Source: Actinobacillus succinogenes 130Z (lineage in GTDB: Bacteria > Pseudomonadota > Gammaproteobacteria > Enterobacterales > Pasteurellaceae). From it: DNA of 64,000 bases. Of this stretch, positions 8,810 through 17,538 are shown in pieces; the first letter of the stretch is position 1, and every line of letters starts with the position of its first letter. The stretch spans positions 1,240,001 to 1,304,000 of the forward strand of contig NC_009655.1 in assembly GCF_000017245.1 (NCBI RefSeq), read 5' to 3'. The translations under genes and the position numbers were made by a program. The notes under the pieces are model-generated. The model was not told where the DNA came from. It searched no databases and worked only from the letters and a program-made list of their open reading frames with translations.

Positions 8810-9718
8810 ATGGACATCAATAACGGCATTATTATCGGCGGGGCGACGGGATATAAACCCGAGCGGGTGGAAATTTTTCTGAAAAGTCTGAACCTTGCGC
8901 AGTTTAAAGGTAAAGTTATTTTGTTGGTTTACGAATCCGATCTCGCCGAATATCAACGGTTCTATCCGTCTTCGTCCTTCGGTTTCGAGCTTGTTTATCG
9001 GGTCAGCCGAATTGGACTGGCGCGTCGTATGCGTTGGTATCGAACTTTTAAACCGTTGATTAATCGACTGTTTGAGCGCCTATATCGTACCGATCGTCGG
9101 AAGAAAGCCGAGTTATTGAAAAAATTCGCGTATCCTCACGTTTCCCGCTTTTTTGAATTTCTGGCATGTTTGGAATCATCGCCGGAAACGGAATTTGCGA
9201 TGTTGACGGATACACGCGATGTGTATTTCCAGCAACATCCGTTCCGGCAGATTCAAAAGGGATTATATTTGGGAATCGAAAATCCGGCAGTTGCGTTGAA
9301 ACATGATAGTTACAGCAATAGTTGGTTGCGTGATGTGTACGGTGAAAACGTGCTGGCGGAGATTAGTTCGAATCCGATTTGTTGTGCCGGCGTCACCCTC
9401 GGCGATTATCAATCCGTGGTAAATTATTTGCATATCATGCTGGACGAATTTTTGCAGTTGCCTTATACCGTTATGGCGAAATCCAATTATGATCAAGGCA
9501 TTCATAACCGCCTGCTTTATGGGAACCGTTTTTCCCGGGTGGTGCGCTGTCTTCCGCTGAATTCCGTGATTTCCACGGTGGGCTTATTTAATTATGAGAA
9601 TTTGACCTTTAATTCAGCCCATGAACTGTTATTGGCGGACGGTTCTAAAGCCTGCATCGTGCACCAGTACGATCGTCATCAAGATTGGGAAAAAGAGGTT
9701 AGACGGAAATTTCTCTGA
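8810..9718 (+). CDS. Putative GT-A-like glycosyltransferase, family not named
   Basis: A 302-residue soluble protein without signal peptide or membrane segment. It opens with a beta-strand/helix pattern (GIIIGGATGYKPERVEIFLKSL, KVILLVYES) of a nucleotide-sugar fold. Near residue 130 it has MLTDTRDVYFQ, which fits a DxD-like metal-nucleotide motif preceded by a hydrophobic strand. The C-terminal half has NSVIS-TVGLFNYE and a late HQYDRH. I infer a sugar transferase acting on lipooligosaccharide or another surface glycan. It starts 13 bases after truB and is probably cotranscribed. No other glycan genes are next to it; a DUF1919 gene lies 4 kb away. Confidence 0.5.
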   Translation: MDINNGIIIGGATGYKPERVEIFLKSLNLAQFKGKVILLVYESDLAEYQRFYPSSSFGFELVYRVSRIGLARRMRWYRTFKPLINRLFERLYRTDRRKKAELLKKFAYPHVSRFFEFLACLESSPETEFAMLTDTRDVYFQQHPFRQIQKGLYLGIENPAVALKHDSYSNSWLRDVYGENVLAEISSNPICCAGVTLGDYQSVVNYLHIMLDEFLQLPYTVMAKSNYDQGIHNRLLYGNRFSRVVRCLPLNSVISTVGLFNYENLTFNSAHELLLADGSKACIVHQYDRHQDWEKEVRRKFL

Positions 9719-9750
9719 TACGGCATACCGGCGCGGCGGTCGGGGAACGG

Positions 9751-11034
9751 TTAAAAAACATCGAAAAAACCGACCGCACTTTTCAGTTTCCCGTCCACAA
9801 AAATTAACGGAATGCGGGTGCGCCGCCAAGGCGGTACGGCGTATTTCTGCCAGACTTTCTTTATATCCCGACTCATATCCCGGGCATGCAATTTCACTTT
9901 GCCGGCGTAACCGAATCCTACGCTGATTTGCTGTTCGCCGAGGGGGAAATCCGCAGAATATTGCCAGTCTTCGTATTGCCAAAGTGCGGTCAGATTTTTT
10001 GTATTTTTAATCAGATGTAATCGCCCCAAATTATCGGGCAGTTCGACCGTTTTATTAACCGTAAGCCGTGCGCGGAAATCCGTCACATCGGCATAATGCG
10101 GCGTCAGATACAGTCGGTTTTGATAGCGGCGAATGACTTGTTCGCCCAAAACGAATTGAGGAACGGCGTCGGGCTTGGCAAAAACCACATCCCGAATCAG
10201 TTGCGCCAATTGCATTTTTTCCGGCATCGGCACACGACACGCCGTTAGCCACATACGCAATAAAGCGTTTTGCTTGTTCGGGCTGTACCCGGCGAAGTCC
10301 GAAAGCGCAAAAGTGCGGTCGGTTTTACGATAGTTTTTTTCGAATGCCGGCGTTAACAATTCCCGAATGAGCCGTTCCTGTTCATAACAATGCTGAGCGG
10401 AACGGCTGACGGCGAGATCAAAATCCGTCCAGCGACGGCGCAATACCGGCAGAATCCGATTACGCAGAAAATTGCGATCATAACGGTTATCGGCGTTGCT
10501 GTCGTCTTCAATCCAGTCCAGTGATTGCGCACGCAAATAGTTTTCCAGTTCGGTTTTGCCGAAGGGCAGTAGCGGACGGAAAATCGGCATACCGTATAAA
10601 CGGCTTTCCCGTTGCATCGCGCCCAGTCCTTTAATACCGCTGCCTCGTTTTAACGCAAGGAGGAAGGTTTCCGTTTGATCCTGCAAATGATGGGCGGTAG
10701 CTACGATTTCATCGGCGTGCCGGTGACAGCGAATCGCTGCGTAACGGGCTTCACGCGCGCCTTGTTCTATGCCGCTTTTTTTGTTGATTTCCACCCGTTC
10801 GATAATTAACGGAACTTCCAGTTTTTCACAAATCCGTCGGCAGTGCGCCGCCCAGTCGTTCGCCGCGACATTGAGCCCGTGGTGGATATGAATGGCGCGT
10901 AATTGTAAGTGCGGTCGGTTTTGCCGGGATTTTGCAAATAACGCCAGCAAAGCGGTGGAATCGGCACCGCCGCTGAATGCGATCAGGTAACGGGAATGCT
11001 GCAGTTGCGCTTGGAATTCGGACAGTAAACTCAT
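9751..11034 (-). CDS. tilS: tRNA(Ile)-lysidine synthetase TilS
   Basis: TilS converts C34 of tRNA-Ile2 (CAU) to lysidine using ATP and lysine, changing decoding from AUG to AUA; it is essential. The PP-loop SGGADS is at residues 21-26. HHGLN, the HHLQDQTETFLL stretch and the RPLL motif follow, then a C-terminal substrate-binding domain. Length is 427 (E. coli 432). The gene contains several uptake signals. It is convergent with the glycosyltransferase gene upstream, with 32 bases between. No strong ribosome site is visible before the ATG. Confidence 0.95.
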   Translation of the reverse strand: MSLLSEFQAQLQHSRYLIAFSGGADSTALLALFAKSRQNRPHLQLRAIHIHHGLNVAANDWAAHCRRICEKLEVPLIIERVEINKKSGIEQGAREARYAAIRCHRHADEIVATAHHLQDQTETFLLALKRGSGIKGLGAMQRESRLYGMPIFRPLLPFGKTELENYLRAQSLDWIEDDSNADNRYDRNFLRNRILPVLRRRWTDFDLAVSRSAQHCYEQERLIRELLTPAFEKNYRKTDRTFALSDFAGYSPNKQNALLRMWLTACRVPMPEKMQLAQLIRDVVFAKPDAVPQFVLGEQVIRRYQNRLYLTPHYADVTDFRARLTVNKTVELPDNLGRLHLIKNTKNLTALWQYEDWQYSADFPLGEQQISVGFGYAGKVKLHARDMSRDIKKVWQKYAVPPWRRTRIPLIFVDGKLKSAVGFFDVF

Positions 11035-11140
11035 AACATTAACCTGCGAGCGATGAGAATAGAAAATCGAAAAACGGCGGACAAATTGCCCGCTGCCGGT
11101 CAGTTAAGCTAAATTTCCCCGGTATCAGGTTAATTAGCCG

Positions 11141-11157
11141 GAGCCCCTCAGGGGCTC
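11141..11157 (-). terminator. GC-rich hairpin downstream of pdxY
   Basis: GAGCCCC-TCA-GGGGCTC is a strong 7-bp stem about 35 bases past the pdxY stop on the minus strand. No T run follows in that direction, so termination is uncertain. Confidence 0.35.
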
Positions 11158-11191
11158 TCTTGTGAGCTGCAGAGCAGCCGGATTAAAAAGA

Positions 11192-12052
11192 TTAAGCGAT
11201 TTTTTCCGCTTTGTATCGGTTTTGAGGCGCCATAATCGCGTGGCGGGCTTCAATTAACTGCAATTCGTAGGAATTCAGTTTGTGAGTGATTTCCATCACG
11301 TCATTCACGGCATTACCCGTTAATTCAAAGGCTTCCGGTTCGGATTTGCCGTTCAGCAGATTGGCTAAGAACAGTCCGGCAATTAAATCGCCGACTCCCA
11401 CCGGATCTTTTGCAAAAGGATAAAGCGGACGGGATAAACACCAAACGCCTTCTCGGTTTGCCAGTAACATATCGAATTTGCCGGGATACTTACCGGCGGA
11501 ACCCAAATGCTTCACGATCACGGTTTTCGGTCCTTTGGTCAGCAAATGCTGTGCGGCGATAACCGCCTGTTCGAAATTTTCCGCTCGAAGTCCGCTTAAT
11601 TCGCGCAGCTCCAACAGATTAGGGGTAATAATATCCGCCTGCGGCAAGGCGATGTCGATTAAGCCTTCACGTACGCCGTCTGCGACTACGCAACCTTTTT
11701 CCGCGCTGCCCATCACCGGGTCGCATAGATAAAGGGCAGCGGCGTTACGGGTTTTAACCAGATGAGAGACTTTCACGATTTCCGCCACTTGATCGGCGGA
11801 ACCGATATAGCCGGAAAGTACCGCATCGCAATTTTTCAGTTCGCCGATGGCGTCAATACCGTCGGCGATTTCAGGAATTTGTTGATGGGGAACCACCATT
11901 CCCGTCCATTTTCCGTATTGAGTATGGTTGGAAAATTGCACGGTATTTAACGCCCACACATCAATACCGCTTAACTGCATCGGGAAGGTGGACGATTTGT
12001 TACCGGCATAACCGAAAACGACATGGGATTGAATGGATAAAACGTTTTTCAT
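11192..12052 (-). CDS. pdxY: Pyridoxal kinase PdxY
   Basis: An ATP-dependent kinase of the ribokinase fold that phosphorylates pyridoxal in vitamin B6 salvage. The N-terminal SIQSHVVFGYAGN and the WALNTVQFSNHTQYGKWTG stretch match PdxY closely. The C-terminal GVGDLIAGLFLA holds the anion-hole and catalytic Asp of the family. I choose the ATG at 12052, which lies eight bases after GGAG; a TTG one codon upstream is possible and would give the MMKN start seen in E. coli. Length is 286, normal. It lies downstream of accA on the same strand, about 100 bases apart, and may or may not share its transcript. Confidence 0.94.
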   Translation of the reverse strand: MKNVLSIQSHVVFGYAGNKSSTFPMQLSGIDVWALNTVQFSNHTQYGKWTGMVVPHQQIPEIADGIDAIGELKNCDAVLSGYIGSADQVAEIVKVSHLVKTRNAAALYLCDPVMGSAEKGCVVADGVREGLIDIALPQADIITPNLLELRELSGLRAENFEQAVIAAQHLLTKGPKTVIVKHLGSAGKYPGKFDMLLANREGVWCLSRPLYPFAKDPVGVGDLIAGLFLANLLNGKSEPEAFELTGNAVNDVMEITHKLNSYELQLIEARHAIMAPQNRYKAEKIA

Positions 12053-12152
12053 CAAGCTGTCTCCATAGATAGCATAGGCTTGTCAGCCCGTTAAATATAC
12101 GGATAAAAAACGGCGGAACATTTGTCCCACCGAAACCCGAAATCAAGAGAAA

Positions 12153-13106
12153 TTAACAGTAACCGTAAGACATCAGACGCTGGTAACGACGATCGAGCAG
12201 GTCGTCTTTGTCCAGTACGTCTAAATCCTCTAAATCGGTCAATAAACGGGCTTTTAAATTTTGTGCCGTTTCCGCGTAATTGCGATGTGCGCCGCCTAAA
12301 GGTTCCGTCACAATATTGTCGATTAAGTCCAGTTCTTTCAAACGTTCGGCGGTTAAGCCCATAACTTCCGCCGCAGTGGACGCTTTTTCCGCGCTTTTCC
12401 ATAAAATGGATGCGCAACCTTCCGGCGAAATAACGGAATAAGTGGAATACTGCAACATATTGACTTTATCGCCTACGCCGATAGCCAGTGCGCCGCCGGA
12501 ACCGCCTTCGCCGATTACGGTACAGATTACCGGCACGCTTAAAGTAGACATTTCACGCAGGTTACGCGCGATGGCCTCCGCCTGTCCGCGTTCTTCCGCA
12601 CCTACGCCGGGATACGCTCCCGGCGTATCGATAAAGGTGATAATCGGCAGTTTGAAACGTTCCGCCATTTCCATTAAACGTAAGGCTTTGCGATAACCTT
12701 CCGGCGCCGGCATGCCGAAATTACGCAGTACCTTTTCTTTGGTGGTGCGACCTTTCTGGTGTCCGATAACCATTACCGGGCGGCCGTCTAGTCGCGCTAA
12801 TCCGCCCACAATAGCTTTATCGTCGGCAAAGGCGCGATCACCCGCCAGCTCTTCGAATTCGGTGAAAATGTGTTGAATGTAATCCAGCGTATAAGGACGG
12901 TTCGGATGGCGAGCCATACGGGAAATCTGCCATGCGTCGAGATTGGCGAACGTTTTTTTAGTCAATTCCTCGCTTTTTTTCTGTAGGCGTTTGATTTCGT
13001 CATCCAGGTTAATTTCGTTATCGTCGCCGGAAACCGCGCGAAGGGATTCAATTTTCGCTTCTAATTCGGCAATAGGTAATTCAAAATCCAGATATTCTTG
13101 GCTCAT
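12153..13106 (-). CDS. accA: Acetyl-CoA carboxylase carboxyltransferase subunit alpha
   Basis: AccA pairs with AccD to transfer CO2 from carboxybiotin to acetyl-CoA, making malonyl-CoA for fatty acid synthesis. The 317-residue sequence is full length. It begins SQEYLDFELPIAELEAKI and has the crotonase-like core (FGMPAPEGYRKALRLM, DTPGAYPGVGAEERGQ, GEGGSGGALAIG). AGGAAAT precedes the ATG. It depends on biotin, and biotin genes bioD and bioB lie elsewhere in the window, though not linked to it. Confidence 0.97.
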   Translation of the reverse strand: MSQEYLDFELPIAELEAKIESLRAVSGDDNEINLDDEIKRLQKKSEELTKKTFANLDAWQISRMARHPNRPYTLDYIQHIFTEFEELAGDRAFADDKAIVGGLARLDGRPVMVIGHQKGRTTKEKVLRNFGMPAPEGYRKALRLMEMAERFKLPIITFIDTPGAYPGVGAEERGQAEAIARNLREMSTLSVPVICTVIGEGGSGGALAIGVGDKVNMLQYSTYSVISPEGCASILWKSAEKASTAAEVMGLTAERLKELDLIDNIVTEPLGGAHRNYAETAQNLKARLLTDLEDLDVLDKDDLLDRRYQRLMSYGYC

Positions 13107-13317
13107 TTTTTATTTCCTAAATGTGTTAATGGGGCTGCCGTTCACGGCTTTTATGTCTAACCTGCGGCTGTTTCGGACGCAACCGCTTATGAAATTATCA
13201 AAAATAAGCAGATCCAAGCGTAATCGAACCGCACTTTAGCAAGAAATTGCCCGCCGTGCAAACTTGCAGGCTATTCTATGCGTTTTTCATTAAAATTGCA
13301 GTAATTTTGTCATCGCT

Positions 13318-13938
13318 TTAACCGTCATTTCCGTTAAACCATGCCACATAATCGAATTGGTCGTAGTATTTTTTACCGAACCAGCCGGAGAACTCGAACA
13401 AATCACCCACTTCCGATTGATTTTCAAATCCGCGAATATAATAAGCGGAGGTAAATTGCGGATATGCCTTGTGCGTGAAAATCACTTTGTTCGGATAGGG
13501 TAACGCATCGAAATCTGCGATGTTTTGTTCGGTACAACCGTCGCGATCCGTCGTCATCACAAACAGATTGTCCCAATTAATGCGGGACGAACGACTCAGC
13601 CATTTTTCCCGCGCTTCCCGTTCGCAATGATAATGAACGAAATATAGCCGGATATCGTCCAGTTTCGCTACGGGATAAGGTTTATCCGTTTGTTCGAAAA
13701 CCAATTCCGCCTGCTGATAATGACGGGGATTTTGCAGATAACGAATGAAATCCGCCGGTTCCAGATACAGATTCACAAACGGCGAGCGGAATTGTTGCTG
13801 TAAATCGTGCAGAATCAGTGCGCCGTTGCAGTTACCGGCAATCACCGACATGCGGTGATTTTTCAACCGTCGCCGCAACCGTTTGTTAATCGCCGGACGA
13901 AACAGACGGTTTGAAATTTTACGTAAAATGGTTAGCAT
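13318..13938 (-). CDS. DUF1919 family protein, putative surface-glycan enzyme
   Basis: A 206-residue protein with a basic N-terminus (repeated Arg/Lys in the first 35 residues) followed by the DUF1919 pattern: SVIAGNCNGALILHDL, SPFVNLYLEPADFIRYL, RDGCTEQNIADFDALPYPNKVIFTHK. The family is associated with exopolysaccharide and lipooligosaccharide loci, but its reaction has not been established to my knowledge. AGGAGA precedes the ATG. It is divergent from the thiamine transport operon. Like the gene at 8810 it is an isolated sugar-related gene with no cluster around it. Confidence 0.72.
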   Translation of the reverse strand: MLTILRKISNRLFRPAINKRLRRRLKNHRMSVIAGNCNGALILHDLQQQFRSPFVNLYLEPADFIRYLQNPRHYQQAELVFEQTDKPYPVAKLDDIRLYFVHYHCEREAREKWLSRSSRINWDNLFVMTTDRDGCTEQNIADFDALPYPNKVIFTHKAYPQFTSAYYIRGFENQSEVGDLFEFSGWFGKKYYDQFDYVAWFNGNDG

Positions 13939-14040
13939 GTTTTTCTCCTGTCGCGATTCGTGATTTTAGAAGCAAAATCCCGGCACTGCAAACGGATTAT
14001 TCGCTTGCGTATCGGCAAACGAAGTTTTACACTCAGCAGG

Positions 14041-14165
14041 TTCTCATCGGGGTGCTTATCGCGGCGACAGCCGGACAAGCTGAGAAAATACTCGTAGAAC
14101 CTGAACAGATTAGGGCTATTTATGAAAAATAAACGGATCCTAATATCTGCGTAGGGAATTGAGAA
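14041..14165 (+). promoter_or_regulatory. TPP riboswitch (THI element) with enlarged P5 loop
   Basis: The conserved parts are in order: P1 TTCTCA (14041-14046) pairing with TGAGAA (14160-14165), GGGGTGC (14049-14055), CTGAGA (14080-14085), GAACCTGA (14097-14104) and GCGTAGGG (14149-14156). This is the thiamine-pyrophosphate aptamer, expected before thiB. Canonical elements have a six-base TTAATA-like loop between the P5 arms. Here the arms are CAGAT (14106-14110) and ATCTG (14145-14149), with 34 bases between them, as if about 28 bases (14113-14140) were inserted. The insert itself can extend the hairpin (TAGG/CCTA, TTTAT/ATAAA). Confidence 0.9.
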
Positions 14166-14213
14166 ACGTCAATTTGTTGTAAAACAGTCCGAAATTTGAC
14201 CGCACTTAAGTTC

Positions 14214-14241
14214 CCTTTGCTTGCAAAACGTTTGTCAAAGG
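14214..14241 (+). promoter_or_regulatory. Possible ribosome-site-sequestering stem before thiB
   Basis: CCTTTG (14214-14219) can pair with CAAAGG (14236-14241), which covers most of the AAAGGA ribosome site of thiB (14237-14242). No T-run terminator is visible between the aptamer and thiB, so control at translation initiation is the more likely expression platform. The pairing is read by eye and no alternative anti-sequestering stem was worked out. Confidence 0.4.
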
Positions 14242-14248
14242 ATTTTTC

Positions 14249-15262
14249 ATGCTTAAAAAACATATCATTTTTTCTCTGCTTTCCGTTTTTTCATTTTCCG
14301 TAATCAATAGTGCGGCGGCGAATGCGCCGCTGCAGGTTTATACGGAAGAATTTTTCGGTGCCGATTGGGGACCGGGTGCCGAAGTGAAGGCATTATTCGA
14401 ACAGGTACACCCCCGCTGTCGGCTGGATTACCGGGTATTCGACGGACGTAACACCATGCTGAACCGCCTGCGTCTGGAAGGTAAAAAGACCAAAGCCGAT
14501 GTAGTGATCGGGCTGGATAATTTTCAGTTCGACGCGGCGGAAAAAACCGGATTATTTGCCAAAACTGCGGTAAATTTGACCGCACTTTCCTTGCCGGTCA
14601 GATGGACGAACCAAACCTTTATTCCTTACGAATTCGGACAATTTGCCTTCATTTACGATAAAAACAAACTGAAAAATCCGCCCGAAAGCCTGAAAGAACT
14701 GGTGGAACGGCAGGATTTGCGCGTGATCTATCAGGACCCGCGTACCAGTAGTATGGGACGCGGTTTTATAGGCTGGATGAACGTCGTTTATCCGCCGCAA
14801 CGGATTACCGAGGCATGGCGAACGCTGGCGAAACATACGGTGACGGTAGGCAAAGGCTGGACGGAGACTTACGGCGCCTTTCTGAAGGGAGAAGCGGATA
14901 TGGTATTCAGCCATAATACTTCGCCGCTTTATCATTTGTTGAAAGACAAACAGGATCGGTATGCCGCCGCCCGATTCGGTGACGGCAACCCGTACCAGTT
15001 TGATACGGTGGCCAAAATCGCCGGAAAAAATCACGTGTGTGCCGACGAATTTATTGACTTTTTGCTTTCCGCCGAAGCGCAAAAAATCATTATTCCGAAA
15101 AACGTTATGCTATCGTCAATTTCCGCGCCGATCGAACCGCACTTTGATCAATTAAAGGCGGAAACGTTAAACGCCAATCCGACTAAACAAACTTTATCCG
15201 TACCGACGGATGCCACAGTGAAACAATGGATTGAAATCTGGCAAACGGAGCTGAGCCGTTAA
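14249..15262 (+). CDS. thiB: Thiamine ABC transporter, periplasmic binding protein
   Basis: ThiB (TbpA) captures thiamine, thiamine phosphate and TPP in the periplasm and delivers them to ThiPQ. The signal peptide runs to about residue 26 (SAAANA before PLQVYTEE). The mature protein has the family pattern VYTEEFFGADWGPG, TKADVVIGLDNF and RTSSMGRGFIGW. Length is 337 (E. coli 327). AAAGGA lies six bases before the ATG. Expression is expected to fall when TPP binds the riboswitch just upstream. The stop overlaps the thiP start by one base. Confidence 0.95.
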   Translation: MLKKHIIFSLLSVFSFSVINSAAANAPLQVYTEEFFGADWGPGAEVKALFEQVHPRCRLDYRVFDGRNTMLNRLRLEGKKTKADVVIGLDNFQFDAAEKTGLFAKTAVNLTALSLPVRWTNQTFIPYEFGQFAFIYDKNKLKNPPESLKELVERQDLRVIYQDPRTSSMGRGFIGWMNVVYPPQRITEAWRTLAKHTVTVGKGWTETYGAFLKGEADMVFSHNTSPLYHLLKDKQDRYAAARFGDGNPYQFDTVAKIAGKNHVCADEFIDFLLSAEAQKIIIPKNVMLSSISAPIEPHFDQLKAETLNANPTKQTLSVPTDATVKQWIEIWQTELSR

Positions 15263-16881
15263 TGAACGTTCTTCCTCTGAAATTACGCCGGTTAAGCCGA
15301 TTGCGTCCGCGCCATTATGCGGGCGGTATTTGTGTCTTCGCCTTTTTGCTTGTGCTTTACGGCGGCAGCCTGAATGCCGTGTATTCTGCGGGCGACACGC
15401 CGTTGCGGCAGGTATGGCAGAATTTATGGCAGGATGCCTATTTGAAACGGATATTGTGGTTCAGTTTTATGCAGTCGGGATTGTCCGCATTATTATCGGT
15501 CATTTTCGGCGTTCTTTTCGCCCGTGCGTTTTTTTATCGCCTTTTTCGCGGCAAGACGGTTTTACTGCGATTGTTTTCACTGACTTTCGTGTTGCCGTCG
15601 CTGGTTGCGGTGTTCGGTTTGTTGGGCGTATACGGCGGGTCGGGCTGGCTGGCGCAGACAGCCCGTTTTTTCCATTTGAACTGGCAACCGGATATTTACG
15701 GCTTACCGGGCATTTTAATCGCTCATTTGTTTTTTAATCTGCCTTTGGCGGCGCGTTTGTTTTTGCAAAGTTACCAGGCTATTCCTAATCAACAGCGGCA
15801 ACTGGCGGCTCAGCTCGGTATTCGCGGTTGGCAGTTTGTCCGGTTGATTGAACTGCCGTATTTGCGACAGCAGTTTTTTCCCGCTTCGGTATTGATTTTC
15901 ATGTTGTGTTTTACCAGTTTCGCCATCGTACTGACGCTCGGCGGCGGACCGCAATACAGTACGCTGGAAGTGGCGGTTTACCAAGCGATAATCTTTGATT
16001 TTGATCTTGCCGGGGCGGCGTTGTACGCTTCGTTGCAGATTGTGTTTGGTTTACTGCTGTTCGGTATCGGTAATTTGGCGGGCAAAATACCGGAAGGACA
16101 GCTGTCCCAGCGGGAATTATGGTTTGCGCAGCAATCAAGTGCGGTCGGATTTTTGCAGATTTTGGTGATTGTCGTCGCTACCGTTTTTATTGTTTTGCCG
16201 CTGGGAAATATCGTCGCCGGCGCGTTGTTTTCTCAACAGTTTTTCAGTGCGTGGCAGAATCCGCAACTGTGGCGGGCCATGGGCTATTCCTTTACCATTG
16301 CACCGTCTTCCGCTTTTCTTTCGTTATTGATGGCGGTCGCACTTTTGCAGCTCGTGCGTCGCTTAAACTGGTTGAAACTACCGTTTTTGGCCCGTCTTTT
16401 AATGAACGGCGGCATGCTGATTCTGGCGGTGCCGATGCTGGTGTTGGCGGTCGGTTTGTTTTTGCAGCTGCAAAGGCTGGATTTCGGCACGGCGCATTTA
16501 TTTGTCGTAGTAGTGCTGTGTAACGCTTTAACCGCACTGCCTTTTGCGATTCGTATTCTGGCGGTGCCCATGAACAACAACATGCAATATTACGAAAATC
16601 TGTGTCAGTCGCTGGGCATTCGCGGTTGGCAGCGTTTCCGCCTGATTGAATGGCAAAATCTGGCGCCATCGATGAAATATGCTTTCGCGCTGGCGACGGC
16701 ATTATCTTTAGGCGATTTCACCGCTATCGCCTTATTCGGCGGACAGGATTTCACCTCGCTGCCGTATTTACTGTATCAACAGCTCGGCAGTTATCGCGGT
16801 GATGAAGCCTCTGTCACGGCGTTGGTACTGTTATTAGTGTGTTTCGGTTTATTTTTGGCAGTAGAAAAGCAATATGATTAA
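15262..16881 (+). CDS. thiP: Thiamine ABC transporter permease
   Basis: An inner-membrane permease with two fused BinD-type permease halves and about 12 hydrophobic segments over 539 residues (E. coli 536). Each half has an EAA-like loop contacting the ATPase: AAQLGIRGWQFVRLIELPYL near residue 182, and a matching LGIRGWQRFRLIEW near residue 450. It starts on TAATG of thiB and overlaps thiQ by eight bases, so the three proteins are translated as one unit. Uptake signals occur inside the gene. Confidence 0.95.
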   Translation: MNVLPLKLRRLSRLRPRHYAGGICVFAFLLVLYGGSLNAVYSAGDTPLRQVWQNLWQDAYLKRILWFSFMQSGLSALLSVIFGVLFARAFFYRLFRGKTVLLRLFSLTFVLPSLVAVFGLLGVYGGSGWLAQTARFFHLNWQPDIYGLPGILIAHLFFNLPLAARLFLQSYQAIPNQQRQLAAQLGIRGWQFVRLIELPYLRQQFFPASVLIFMLCFTSFAIVLTLGGGPQYSTLEVAVYQAIIFDFDLAGAALYASLQIVFGLLLFGIGNLAGKIPEGQLSQRELWFAQQSSAVGFLQILVIVVATVFIVLPLGNIVAGALFSQQFFSAWQNPQLWRAMGYSFTIAPSSAFLSLLMAVALLQLVRRLNWLKLPFLARLLMNGGMLILAVPMLVLAVGLFLQLQRLDFGTAHLFVVVVLCNALTALPFAIRILAVPMNNNMQYYENLCQSLGIRGWQRFRLIEWQNLAPSMKYAFALATALSLGDFTAIALFGGQDFTSLPYLLYQQLGSYRGDEASVTALVLLLVCFGLFLAVEKQYD

Positions 16882-17536
16882 ATTAAAACAGGTCGTCTTC
16901 CGCTATCAAGATATGACAATGCGGTTTGATTTGCACGTGCGTGCGCAGGAAAAAATCGCCGTCATCGGTGCCAGCGGGGCGGGAAAGTCTACGTTATTAA
17001 ATTTAATTGCCGGCTTCGAATTGCCGGAATCCGGCGAAATTTGGTTGAACGGCGAAAATCAAACCCGGTGCGAGCCCCATCAGCGTCCGGTTTCGATGCT
17101 GTTTCAGGAAAACAATGTGTTTCCTCATTTTACTGTGGAACAAAATATTGCGCTGGGCTTAAAACCCGATTTAAAACTGAACGAACAGGAACGACAGCGG
17201 GTGCAACAAGCGGCAAGTGCGGTCGGTTTGGCGGCATTTTTAAGGCGAAAACCCAGCGCACTTTCCGGCGGGCAGAAACAACGGGTGGCATTGGCGCGCT
17301 GTTTGTTGCGGGATAAGCCTATTTTGTTACTGGACGAGCCTTTTTCGTCGCTGGACCCCGGTTTGCGGTCGGAAATGCTGGATTTATTGGATCGGCTTTG
17401 TACGGAGAAACAGCTGACCATGCTAATCGTCACTCACCAACCGAATGAATTAAAAGGACGGATAGACCGCATTCTAACGGTAAAAGCGGGTTCCGTTACG
17501 TTTATGCAGACAAATACCGTTTATGGTAAGGAATAA
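16874..17536 (+). CDS. thiQ: Thiamine ABC transporter ATPase
   Basis: ThiQ powers thiamine uptake. Walker A GASGAGKST is at 32-40, the signature LSGGQKQR near 128, and Walker B LLLDEPFSSLD just after, then a switch His in VTHQ. Length is 220. It overlaps the end of thiP by eight bases. bioB begins two bases after its stop, so biotin synthase is very probably read from the same transcript. Confidence 0.95.
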   Translation: MIKLKQVVFRYQDMTMRFDLHVRAQEKIAVIGASGAGKSTLLNLIAGFELPESGEIWLNGENQTRCEPHQRPVSMLFQENNVFPHFTVEQNIALGLKPDLKLNEQERQRVQQAASAVGLAAFLRRKPSALSGGQKQRVALARCLLRDKPILLLDEPFSSLDPGLRSEMLDLLDRLCTEKQLTMLIVTHQPNELKGRIDRILTVKAGSVTFMQTNTVYGKE

Positions 17537-17538
17537 CA

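Noticed and set aside
9751..9982. Overlapping frames at the 3' end of tilS as extra small genes
   Set aside because: They are shadows of tilS without ribosome sites or recognisable products.
13911..14132. A 73-codon plus-strand frame before thiB
   Set aside because: It runs through the TPP riboswitch and starts inside the divergent DUF1919 gene. The riboswitch explains the sequence better.
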